From contig CDMY01000604.1 in assembly GCA_001179505.1 (NCBI GenBank), positions 1 to 44,410 of the forward strand: 44,410 nucleotides of DNA, written 5' to 3'. The notes beneath the pieces were generated by a model that was not told where the DNA came from, did not search any database, and was given only the letters and a program-made list of their open reading frames with translations. The stretch's first letter is position 1. Each line of letters opens with the position of its first letter. This document shows positions 21,162 through 31,780 of the stretch, in pieces. This stretch comes from Vitrella brassicaformis. Taxonomy: Eukaryota; Sar; Vitrellaceae. Both the position numbers and the translations under genes were made by a program.

Positions 21162-23683
21162 TCAGTTTTTTGGCACGGTCTGCTGCGCCCTCAGCTCTCT
21201 GAAATGAGTAGCCGCTTCGATCACAACCTGCAGCACGCACACGACAAGGCGCCACATCCACAAAAAGGGGGCGGACCGTCATGTACAGGGATGAGTCATG
21301 AGTGCATACCTTTCGATCTGGGGATCTCTTGACGGGTATGTGGTTGAGGTTGATGCGCCCGTTGACGATGAGCAGTGGGTTGGCCTGGCTGAGAACCTCC
21401 TCGCTCACCGACACGCCGTCGAGGAACTGCTTCAGGATCGACTTGAGCTGGTGGTTCTCCTGCTCCAAACGAGACGTCTCCTTGTCGATCGCCAACCTGC
21501 ACACAGAGACAAGTTGGTAAGAAAGAGAGAGAGAGAGAGTGTGTGTGGTGGATGGTGGGTGGGCGGATAAGCTGGTCCCCGACCGACTGACTTGTCGAGC
21601 ATGACTTTGTTGTATCTCTTGAGGAACGTGTCGAGATACGACCACTCATCGACACCCACATCGCTCAACGCATCCTGAAGAACAAAGGGAGAAACGAGAG
21701 ACAGCACGTACAGACGGGCCACTCTCTTTTTCTCTTCCATCCATCTACTCACCCTGACTTCCTCCCTGAAGTCCTCCTGGTCCCACTGCAGCTCGTCCAC
21801 ATCCACATCGCGACTCAGGTAGAAAGACAATACCTTCTCGCGCTCTGTCTCGTACTTACTGCAGGCAAACGGGCAGGCAGGCGGCAAACCAGGCAAGGAC
21901 ACCCACACGCACACATCCCCATGAACAGGCCAGCAGAGATGAAAGAGGCTCACTTGCAGAGCTCTGCTGTCCTGAGTATCCGCTCGCCCATCTTGATCTG
22001 CTCCTGCAGCTTCTGAAGGCACTCCTTTGCGTTGGTCGTCAGGTCCGCCAGACGACCGCGCTCCTCCTCCCTGCACACATCCAGGAGCAGTGCACGATCA
22101 TTCGCAGGCCGACAGAGACACGAACGTGTGTGTTCCGCATCGCCTACCTCATTTTTGCCATTTTGGCTTTGAGTTCTTGAAAGTGCCTCTGAATCTGCTC
22201 CTTCTCTGTCCGGAGCTGGGCGTTGCGGACCTCACACTCCTGAGGGAAAGAAGAAATATTGCAGACAGACGAATGAATGAGTCCCGGCTGCAGCGGCTTG
22301 GCTTACTGACCTGTTTGTTCTGTGCGATCTTCATTTTCCAGTGGGCAATGCTCGACTGCATCCTCTCCACCTGGGTGCAATCAGCAACGAGTGGCTGGCT
22401 GGCATGGCACTCCAGCTCGTGTGTCCGTCCCTGCCCACATCCGTACCGCTCTGAGCTTCTGGTCGACCTTTCTCGAGAGGTGTGCGTCCTGCTGCAGCAG
22501 CCGCTTGTACTCCTGTGCGTGGCTGTCGGTGTTGTCGCGGTAGTTCTGCAGTGCTGTGTTGCAGCGCTCTTTGATCTGGTCAATGATCTCCTCAAGACGG
22601 GACTTCATCTGATGGTCCTCCTCGATGTTACGATTGCGGATCAACTCATACCTGACACGCAGTCCCATACACATGTCTCATGGGGTGGCGGCGGGAGTCT
22701 CTGTCTGTCTCTGTCTCTGTCTCTGTCTCAGTGGCTCACTCACTGTGTGTTATGTTCGGTGGTTTCCATCTGCTCTCTGCCCTTCTCCTCGTTGTCAATC
22801 CGCTGCACCACGATCTGCAGCTCCGACTTGAACAGGTTGTGCGCCTCCATAATGTGCTCTCGCTCAGTCAAGAACTCGCTCTCGATCTCCTTGACCATCC
22901 GCAGAAACTCCTCCTCCAGACCCTGAGGCACAGACACACATATAGCAGTGTCTCCCGCAGTGTCTCCCCCGCTCGACGGACTCACCTCTAGCCTGCTCTG
23001 TTGTATTTCGAAGAGCTTGTCGATGTTCATGAGGTGCGAGCGGACGATGGTGAGCTGCTGCTCCTCCGACTCATTGAGGTCCCTGTCGTACATCTGCAGC
23101 AGCGCATCCTTGCGCTCTAAGTCGCGGTCGAAGATCTGCGAGAGCACTTCCGTCTCCAGCTTCAGATCCTTCGTCTGCACGACAGAGAGGAAGGGAACAT
23201 ACAAGATGTGTCCGCGAACACAGAGGGAGGGCTCTGGCGTGTTGCTTCAGTGATGACCTTTGCCGCCCTCATGACGCGCAGCCAGCTCTCCTGCACTTTG
23301 TTGAGATTCATCTTGGTGTTCTTGGCCTCCATTAAAGCCATCGACTGCATAAACACACACACACATACCAACACAGATACACAACGCACAAGGGCCATCC
23401 CATCCATCCGTTCAGCCGTCCACCCAGCTGCCTACAGCTGCCTGACCTTGAGAAACTTTTTCTTGTAGGCTGTCTGCAGCTGTTCCCTCTCCTCCTCTCC
23501 CATGGCCTTAATCGTCTCCATCAGCTGCACCTCTGCCGCAGGCATCGGCCATCGACGCAGGCCCTTGAAGTCCAGGGCGCTGGGTAGGCTCTTGTTGTAC
23601 TTGGCCTCCGCCGCCGCCGCAGCGGGGTCCTCCTCGGGAGGTGGAGCAGCAGCAGCGGCTGCACTGGGTTCTCCACTCGCCAT
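21162..23683 (-). CDS. DRC2: DRC2 / CCDC65, nexin-dynein regulatory complex subunit
   Basis: This coiled-coil protein is a core subunit of the nexin-dynein regulatory complex that links outer doublets in motile cilia. Twelve exons give 535 residues: 23683-23447, 23344-23258, 23174-22986, 22922-22744, 22651-22447, 22370-22311, 22239-22148, 22070-21954, 21858-21753, 21674-21592, 21496-21310, 21227-21162. After an Ala/Pro-rich N-terminus the protein is almost wholly coiled coil. Family landmarks appear in order: LNKVQESWLRVMR, LSQIFDRDLERKDALLQMYD, QQLTIVRSHLMNIDKLF, LCNKYETEREKVLSFY, TFLKRYNKVMLDKL and QFLDGVSVSEEVLSQANPLL, ending with VVIEAATHF. The length is slightly above the usual size of about 480. 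The ATG at 23683 is preferred because the next gene starts divergently at 23825. Confidence 0.9.
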
Positions 23684-23824
23684 GACGGGTGTGCTTTTCG
23701 GGGACTGCACTGGGGCTCGCAATCGTGCAAGCTCGCACATCCGGGTCTCCTTGAAACCGCTGCTGCCGGATCTTCCAAGCCTTTTTCGAACCTCGACAGA
23801 GACGAGGTTTTGAGATCTCTCACC
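23684..23824. promoter_or_regulatory. Bidirectional spacer (DRC2 / unrecognised 230-residue protein)
   Basis: With 141 bases this is the shortest divergent spacer in the window. It contains CTTTTCGGGG and TTTTTCGAAC motifs. Promoter sharing is inferred from the distance; no canonical ciliary X-box was seen. Confidence 0.35.
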
Positions 23825-24721
23825 ATGGCGGAGCACGCAGAGCTGCTCGGATACATCAAGGCGACGGGCCGCCCCGGCGACTTGTCCACCTACAGGGGCA
23901 AGAACGTGGCCTTTCACGTGAGCGCCAACACAGAAACCAGATGCGCTTTTCATTGCGCACATACGTGTGCCTTTTGCGCGTTTTTCGTTTCGCCTGGGCG
24001 CCGAGGTGATCTTCACGGTGCGTGAGCACGGAAGGGCATCTTTCTCGTGTGCAGGCGGCGAAAAGGCTGCTGGAGAACTTGGTGTTTTTCTCGCTTGCAG
24101 GCCGCTGGCGCCAAGGACCTTCGTCAGGTCGTGACGGACTCATCTGCAGTGGAGGAGCTGATAGAGAGCGCCGTGAAGCGCCTGACCATGTTCAAGACAG
24201 AGTTCAACATCAAGCCGGTCAGGCAGCTAGCAAGACTGCCTGCCCGCAGACGCGTCCCAGTCAATGCTGCTGTTCTCTCTCTGTAGGTTGTGTGTTTCGA
24301 GGGCGCTTTGAGCCCACCTGAGGCGCAGGGGGGGATCTTCCTCCGGTGCTGGGGCAACCGCGACATCTTCGACGCCCAGCGCAAGATCGGCCAACAGATG
24401 CACAAGGTCGGTCGGCGAGTCGAGTGGTGTAGTGAGCTGTGGGATGTGCACTGTGTGTGTGTGTGCAGGCATTGGAGAAAGTGGGCATCTTCTGCATCCA
24501 GTGCCCTGGATACGCGTCTGCTCAGTGCGGGAGCCTCGGTGTAAGCACACAGACGCCCGTGCCGTTGGCCGCTGCAGTCATGCGCTGCCTTGTGCCTTCC
24601 ATCCTGTTGCAGGAGCGCAAGGAGGTCGCTCTGGTTGTGGGGATGCACTACGACATTTTCCAGTGGAAGTGCCCCAGGGTGAGTGAGCCAGGCAAGCAGG
24701 CAAACGCCGTGGGTGCGTGCA

Positions 24722-24755
<34 letters not shown>

Positions 24756-25080
24756 GTGATGTATGATTTGGCTGAGGACGGTAAGGGGCTGCTGGTGGAG
24801 CTCGACAGCGTCATGAAGGACTGGGGGCTGCACAACCAGTGTATGCAGGGACAAGTCGACACACAGACCACCCAACCACACAGGCGGCCACGCTATTCGT
24901 GGTGGCTGGATGCCATCCATGGTGTGTCTGTCGCGTGCAGATGACTTGACACTCGCCTTCACACTCTTCGCCACCCTAAACCAAGACGAGAACCAGCCCC
25001 TGCAGCCAAAGGAGGCGTTCACGAAAGCGATCAACAAAGCCAAGAGCGGTGCGAGTGGTGCTACCGCGGGCCGCAAGTGA
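23825..25080 (+). CDS. Unrecognised 230-residue soluble protein, divergent from DRC2
   Basis: I do not recognise this protein. Seven exons keep frame: 23825-23917, 24101-24217, 24287-24406, 24469-24540, 24613-24678, 24756-24840, 24941-25080. The protein begins MAEHAELLGYIKATGRPGDL and contains DLRQVVTDSSAVEELIESAV, EFNIKPVVCFEGALSPPEAQ, DIFDAQRKIGQQMHKALEKV, a Cys-containing CIQCPGYASAQCG and ALVVGMHYDIFQWKCPRVMY. It ends in a Lys/Ala-rich helix. There is no signal peptide or membrane segment. The compact mixed alpha/beta look suggests a folded globular domain. Sharing a 141-bp promoter with DRC2 makes a cilium-linked role worth testing, but nothing in the sequence proves it. The last three acceptors before exon 7 include (TG)n tracts. 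Confidence 0.7.
24725..24752 (+). repeat. (TG)n tract ending at an acceptor
   Basis: A TG run ends in TGCAG at 24755, the acceptor of exon 6 of the gene divergent from DRC2. Confidence 0.9.
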
Positions 25081-25607
25081 CGCCGATCAACAACATCACA
25101 AACTAATTTGCTGGTGAGCTGATGTTGTTGTGGATGAGTCGACAGCCTGTATGGGGGGGGGGGAGTAGGTCTTTACTCGGTTTCGGTCGATAAGTAGGTA
25201 TGCATCTCATTCAACTCTTTCTTGGCTGCTCAGTCAAATGGACCCTTTATATGGATGGGAGATGGGAGGGAGGCGGGGAATTTTGGCAAGCGACAGATAG
25301 AACATGCTGCTGCGTGCACCGCGCTCTGTGTACTGACTTCCGGCTTTATGTAGGGTGACTGGGTGGTTCACCGCTCGTATACGTGTGTTGTGTGTCTGTG
25401 TGGACAGACAGCCCATGCATTTTCGTGTTCATTCTCATGGCATGTACCAATCAGCTCGTCAGTCAAAAGCAATAGAGCAATCCAGTCGACACCCACCCGA
25501 ACGAGCGAGCGAGTCACAGAGAGAGAGACCAACTAAATGACTCTCTTGCACTGCAGATCCTCACAAATGCCCCTCTTATCCACTGAATGACAGCCCAGCC
25601 CTCTCTC
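25081..25607. other. Convergent 3' spacer with G-run
   Basis: These 527 bases separate the unrecognised gene and uroporphyrinogen-III synthase. A run of ten or more G lies at about 25152-25162, and (CGAG)n occurs near 25499-25511. No gene was recognised. Confidence 0.4.
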
Positions 25608-26732
25608 TCACGCTGCCCTCTGCTGGTCAATCGCCATTCTGACGGCCTCTACAGTGGCGTTCAGCCATCCATCCATCGTGGGGTCGTCGGGACACGTGAC
25701 GGCGGCAAACACGCCGCTCCTTCTTGCCTCTTCAGCACTGGTCGGCCCGATGCAGGCCGCATACACCGAAGGTGATGGTGACGGCGCATCGCCGGCTGTT
25801 AAGTGTGTCCATCCCTTGACAGCGCTGGGGCTCCCGAAGGTCACTACTCGTGCTGCGCGGGCCGCCTCGACCATCGAGGACGGCAGCACATGGGGGCCGT
25901 CCTGGTGGATGCCGAGGGTGGTGTAGGTGTTTAGTCGGGTGACGTCAAAGCCACGGTCGGCTAGCCCGCTCTCCAGTGTTGCCTGAGCCAATGCCGACGC
26001 GGGATAGAGCACCCTGAACCAATCAACGCCACACACACACGCAGGCAGAGAAACAGACAGGAATGAGTGAGGGAGGGAGGGAGGCGTTGGTTGCTCTTCT
26101 CCCTGCTATTATCGTCCGGACCTGTTGTTGCCTTTGTGCGGCAGCTCCTGGGCCAATGTCTGTGCAGTGGAGCGTGAAGGCGTGAAGGCCGGCTCCATTC
26201 CCCCCTCCCGCAGCACCGCAGAGGTCCCCGCCCCAATGGATGCAATCGACAGCTCCCTCCTTCCGGCCATCTCCCGCACACCCTCCACCAGCACCTTGGC
26301 GCTCTCGGGCGACGTCACACACACCCAGTCGAAGATCTCCTCCGTCAGCACCTGAGGCAGCCTCGGTCGGTCCCTGCCGACAGCCGTCTTGATGCATGGC
26401 AGCTCGACCGTCGGGATGCCTCTCGCCTCGAGCATCGCTCTCAGCTTGCCGTTCTTGCCCTCTTCTCGCGTGAGTGCCACTGGCGGGAAGGACCCTGGCA
26501 CCCTGACGAGCGACTCATCGGGAGAGGGAGATGTCATCGTCATGGCGCGTGCTGACAGCGACGGGAGCGCACTGGACGATGAGAGGAGGAGGGGCGCGTG
26601 GTGGGGACTGGGGGAGAGTCTTGAGTGGCAGAATGCTGAGTGGAGGAGCGCCAAGCTGTCCATGGGAAGCATATTGGTGAGCAGGGAGATAAAGGGAAGC
26701 GCGTGGAGACCATTGCTGCTTCGACAGGGCAT
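25608..26732 (-). CDS. hemD: Uroporphyrinogen-III synthase with N-terminal leader
   Basis: This enzyme closes hydroxymethylbilane to uroporphyrinogen III with inversion of ring D, in heme and chlorophyll synthesis. Exons 26732-26122 and 26013-25608 give 338 residues. From about residue 80 the HemD fold is clear: VALTREEGKNGKLRAMLEAR, GIPTVELPCI, EEIFDWVCVTSPESAKVLVE, SIASIGAGTSAVLREGG, KGNNRVLYPASALAQATLES, TRLNTYTT, RVVTFGSPSAVKGW and CIGPTSAEEARRSG. The first 80 residues look like a bipartite plastid leader: a hydrophobic stretch (GLHALPFISLLTNMLPMDSL) followed by a Ser/His/Pro-rich, acid-poor segment. That fits a secondary-plastid organism, but the localisation is inferred. Upstream in-frame sequence to 26771 starts without ATG and was not used. 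Confidence 0.87.
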
Positions 26733-27999
26733 TTGGGGAAAGCCCCTCCGCACTTGCTCGACAGCTCGCAACCCTGGCCGGCGGGTGTGTGTCTGCCTCG
26801 TCCCCTGCTGTCGATGTGACGGCGAGAGATAGATAGTGAATCAGGTAGGTAAGTGTGAGCAGGTCCCGTACGTCGCCCATCCATCCATCCATCCATCCAT
26901 GTCTTTAAATTCCCCGAGCAAAGCATCATAGCGATGCACGGCACGGCACGGCACCTGTCTGACTGTTTGTTCTCTGCATGTGTGTGGCCCCGCGACACAA
27001 GCACACCACCACGCCCATCCATCGCCACCACCCACACCAAAACGTCCGTATGCACGCGTGTATGCAATGCAGGCACGCTACGCTACCTTTGCGCCGCATC
27101 CATCCATCCATCCATCCAGTCCATTCCATCACCTGCTTGCAATCGCAAGACCCCGACCGACCCCAATTGAGAAGGAAGGAATGCAGAAAGCGCGAGGCGA
27201 CCAGCAACGGCGTGGCGTGTCTGAGGGCAAGGCAGCCAGGCAGGCAGGCAGGCAGTCGAGACACCGGTGGTTAGTAGGCGACAAGGGGAGAGGGAGAAAC
27301 ACACGAACGAGGGAGGGAGGGACTGAGGGAGGGAGGGAGAGAGGCAGAGAAGCGCGTATCAGACCGTGAGTGAGCAAGCAAGCCAGCAAACAAGGATGGA
27401 TGGATGAGAGTGAGAAGAACACCAGCCCCTTCCCCACCCCCCCCCCCCCCNNNNNNNNNNNNNNNNNNNNNNNNNNNNNNNNNNNNNNNNNNNNNNNNNN
27501 NNNNNNNNNNNNNNNNNNNNNNNNNNNNNNNNNNNNNNNNNNNNNNNNNNNNNNNNNNNNNNNNNNNNNNNNNNNNNNNNNNNNNNNNNNNNNNNNNNNN
27601 NNNNNNNNNNNNNNNNNNNNNNNNNNNNNNNNNNNNNNNNNNNNNNNNNNNNNNNNNNNNNNNNNNNNNNNNNNNNNNNNNNNNNNNNNNNNNNNNNNNN
27701 NNNNNNNNNNNNNNNNNNNNNNNNNNNNNNNNNNNNNNNNNNNNNNNNNNTCCCCCCCCCCCCCCCCCCCACCCAAAGCAGGCAGGCATCCATTGATGTG
27801 CGACCGACAAGGTGAGGAGAGGGAGAGGGAGACGGAGAGGGAGGTAGGTATGGCTATGGCACTCTGGTTGTCACTGCCCGCCCCCACATCCATTCCACGC
27901 ACACACTGCACGCGTGACTGACTGCAAGTATGCACAGCCCGCCCTCCCGTTTGTTTGCCCCTTCCCTCTGGGGGGTCCATCCATCCCGGTGTCTGTCGG
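26733..27999. other. Gene-poor repeat region containing an assembly gap
   Basis: About 1.27 kb without a recognisable gene lies upstream of uroporphyrinogen-III synthase and downstream of the FHA-PP2C gene. It contains (CATC)n at about 26878-26900 and 27100-27118, a CACGG repeat near 26938-26955, (GGCA)n at 27228-27255, GGGA-rich sequence at 27310-27343 and the poly-C-flanked gap. The promoter of the synthase gene must lie at its left end. Confidence 0.5.
27430..27770. other. 300-base N gap flanked by poly-C
   Basis: The gap spans 27451-27750, exactly 300 Ns. It is bordered by an uninterrupted C run on the left (about 27437-27450) and an 18-19 C run on the right (27752-27770). Sequencing probably failed in a C/G homopolymer, so the true length is unknown. 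Confidence 0.95.
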
Positions 28000-30900
28000 T
28001 CAGTGCGCCTGTGTGTTGGAGGGGTTGCTGGAGCTTGTTTGGTGCTGCGGCGGGTGTGAGTGGATGTAGCGCTTGAACGTCAGCAGGATGGCCGTCACGT
28101 TGTCCCTTACAAGACACACAGCCAGCCACACACATAGCCAGGCCAGGCAGCCACAACAATGAGGCAGGCACACACAAGTGACACACACGCGTGACCGCCC
28201 ACCTTGATCTCCGATTGTGGATGGCCTCGTGGATGAGATCCTGAACCACACGGTGAGGGTCCTGCACACACATACACGCACACGCGGCCACACACACATA
28301 CACTGCCCCATGGCTGGCTTGTTCTTGGCTCGCCTCGCCGTCGATGACACGACATACATACCTGCTCGTTTCTGGGCATCTCTGCCAGCCGTGTTCTGAC
28401 GAACTGCACGGCCTCCTGGCTGCTGAACACGTCAAACAGCCCGTCGCACGCCAGCAGCACAAACTCGTCCTGACTCGTCGCCTTCTCGTGGCGAATCTGA
28501 TGGCACCCATCCATCCATCCGTCCATCCATCCATCTGGGCCGTCCATCTATGTGTGGGTGTGAGAGAGTGGCGGCTCACCTCCGGCTCAGAAATGACGAG
28601 TGGTCCGGCGGGCCCCTCGTCGTTGTTGGGGTCGTCAACGCTGCGCTTCGGGATGCACTGAATGAAGGAAGGAACGAACCATAGCACAGACAGACAGACA
28701 GACAGACGTACGTGAAGGCACACACAAGCATCTCTATGGCGTGGTGTGGTGTGGTGTCCCTGACTGACCTTGTAGTCGTAGTCTCCGAAGGCGCGCGAGA
28801 CGGCCAGTCGCCCCAGGACACGACGGTAGCTCACGAACCCCCCAGCAGCCTCGATGCGCTTGTGCTCGTCAACACGATCCTGACGCACACACATCAACAC
28901 ACACGTCTACGCGCGTTTCTCTCCCTCTGTCTGTGTGGCTGTCTGTGTGTGTGTGTGTGGCTGGTACTTACCGGTTTATGGTCGTGTGAGAGGTTGAGTG
29001 CCTGTCCGGCTCTGCAGAGGACGGCGCGGCTGTCGCCGCAGTTGGCGCACCAAATGTGGCCGCCCACCACCACCACACACACCGCGGCGCACCCCGACCC
29101 CGTATGCGCCGGACCGGAGCTCACGCGGTGCAGAAAATCAGAATCCGTCTTCAGAAACGCCTGTGCACCATTACACACACCACACCACACACCGGCGGAT
29201 GAGAGCATCTGACGCCCTCCCTCCCTGTCTGTCTCGCTTTGTTTCCTTACGTATTTGATAGCGTCCACGATGTCTTTGTGTACGTTGGTTGAGCCGTCGA
29301 GGCCGCCGGCCCTCTGTATGCGCTCGATGAAGTTGAGGTGCAGGTGACGCCGCACGTACTCAGCACAGTCGCGGCCGCCGTGGCTGAGAGAGCGAACCAA
29401 ACACCACCAGAGAGAGAAGAGAGGTCAGGTCTGGTGGTTCGGGTGTGTGGCCAAGGCCACTCGCTCACCCGTCATAGACAGCGAAGAAGGAGGCGTGCCG
29501 CCTGTCCGACACATCTAACTCCTGCACACACACAACACAACACGACACGACACAAGCCAATACAACACAGGACAACACATGAAACCGGCCGTCGTGTCCT
29601 CTGGAGGTGTGTGGTTCGCTGCCTTTGCCAGCCTCACCTGGAGTGCAATCTCTTCGTCCTCCATTGTGGCGCGGAAGCCGATCTCGCCCCCGATTCCCGT
29701 GTTGAAGCGCAGGACGGTGAACTCGAGGGAACCGATCTTGAAGATGTCACCCGGTCGCAAACAGTGGAGCTGACCTGCACACAACACACCACACCAGACC
29801 AGCATAACACAGCACATGTGTGTGTGTACTCAAGAGCGTCGTGTGTGTGTGTGTGACGCGTGTGTGAGTCAGTACTTGGCAGGAGTCGGACCCAGCAGTC
29901 GGCCGGCTCCTCGATCTGCTGCGCAGGCGGGCACCTCCACAGACACACATCATAGCTGACACACAGACATGCACACACACACACACAGACAATGCACCGG
30001 TGGCCACAGCACCACAACCACACACAGGCAACAAGCCCGCCGGCCGTGTGCGTGCGTGCGCACCTTCCGTGCTGGAACGAGACGGCGAGCAGCTTGGAGG
30101 GCACATCGAGGTTGCCCAACGTGATCGTACCATCCTGTGCAGTTGTTATCCACCATTACAGAGCGACGCGAGCAACACATGATTGGCCCTCCCTCCCTCT
30201 GTGCTGCGTCTGTCTGTCTGTCAGTCTGTGTGCTTGCCTTGTCCTGTGCGTCGATCCACGCCCTGACCCTGCGCAGGAAGTTGTCGCCCATCTTCTTGAC
30301 GCGACCCTTGCTGCTGCCTGATGCACCCTCCTCAGACACAAGCTGCCCGGCCTCAGACTGTCCCCAGCCGCCGAAGGGCTCGTGAGCCTCCGGCCCCACC
30401 ACCACTGGCAAACACAGCTGCGGTTTGTCCAACTCGTCCGGACCGCCCTCCCACTCGTCCGCAGGGCAGGCGTCCTCGCTCGCCACCACGGCCTCGTCGT
30501 CGTCGGGCGGTGCAGGGGCGTCCCCGCCGCTGCTTGTGCTGGACGATGGACCGTCTGACGGGATTGGGGAGGCGGCGGTGGGGCCGTTGGCTCCCACGTC
30601 GTTGGGGGTGATGATCGCAGCGGGCTCCTTGAGTTTGGCCTCACCCTCCTCCCCCCCTGGTGCTGGTGCCGGTGCGTCAGAGGTGGGGGCCGTCTGACCG
30701 CCGTTGCTGTCAGTCGTAGCTACAGCCTCACCCCCCTCAGCAGTGGCAGCACCCCCCGCCCCAGCCATCGCGCCCTTGACCGCCACATTGTTCGGCTGCT
30801 GGGCGGGCGGGGCAGCGGCGTCGGCCTCAGCGACCGGCTCGTCGTCGGTGCTGACGGGGTCCTGCGGCTCAGCTGGCTCTTCGACGCTTGCGGGGTCGGT

Positions 30901-31749
30901 CCGGTTTGGTGATGGGATGGGCGACGGCTCGCTCTGTGGCTGCGGCAGGTCTGGGAGAGGCGGTGTGGTGGGCGGTGGTCGGGCGGCAGTGGGGGAGAAG
31001 GCGTAGGAGGGGAGGCCGCCGGTGCCGCCGATGGACCCGCCCTTCATGAACAGCTGAAACAGAGGGAGAGGGGGATGGATGTTTCCGTTGTCTGTCTGCT
31101 GCTCATCTGAGAGAGAGCTGTAGGTACCTCTCCGTAGACTTGGTCTGTCTCGACTGATCTCAGCTTCAGAGAATGCCCCCACGCAGACCGTTTCGACACA
31201 TCTGCAGTGCACACACCACACAGACGACACACCACACCACAACACAACACAACACACTTGGTTGGCCACCGAAGTCCCAAAGACGACACCCCCACCACCG
31301 CCTCGTCACACAGACACACTTAGGTACCTTCATCGGATCCCTCCGAGTCGGCCGGGTGTGGCATGAAGTGGCGTATCTCCTTGAGGGCCACCCGCAGCAG
31401 CGCCCTCTCGCGAGCCGTCATCTGACCCAACACCTCCTGCTGCATTTCCACACTCGCATCACTGGTACTCGTGGTGGTCGTCGTGCTGCCCGCCTCGCTC
31501 GCCGCCCCTGCTGTGGTGGCGGTGCTGCTCCCCTCCTCAGTACTGCTGCTGGTGGTGGTGGTAGTGGTGGTGTCCGACGGCTTCTTGGTAGGTGTTGCGA
31601 AGGAGGTGTCCCATCCTGTGAAGAGGGTCTCTATGGCGGGGAGTAATGTGAGGCCGCGGGCGGAGAGGATCGACTCGAAGTGCTCGGTGTTGAGCCGATG
31701 GGCTCTGGAGGCACACCACACAGCACACAGCACATGAGACGGTGTCTGT

Positions 31750-31780
<31 letters not shown>

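Noticed and set aside
24049-24100. Alternative acceptor at 24054 for exon 2 of the gene divergent from DRC2
   Set aside because: Its frame hits non-coding-looking sequence downstream. The acceptor at 24100 continues the protein in a frame that splices cleanly into exon 3.
26769-26771. Start of uroporphyrinogen-III synthase at 26771
   Set aside because: The codon is TTG; the first in-frame ATG is at 26732.
27129-27980. Open frames spanning the N gap
   Set aside because: They are open only because Ns contain no stops; flanking residues are low-complexity repeats.
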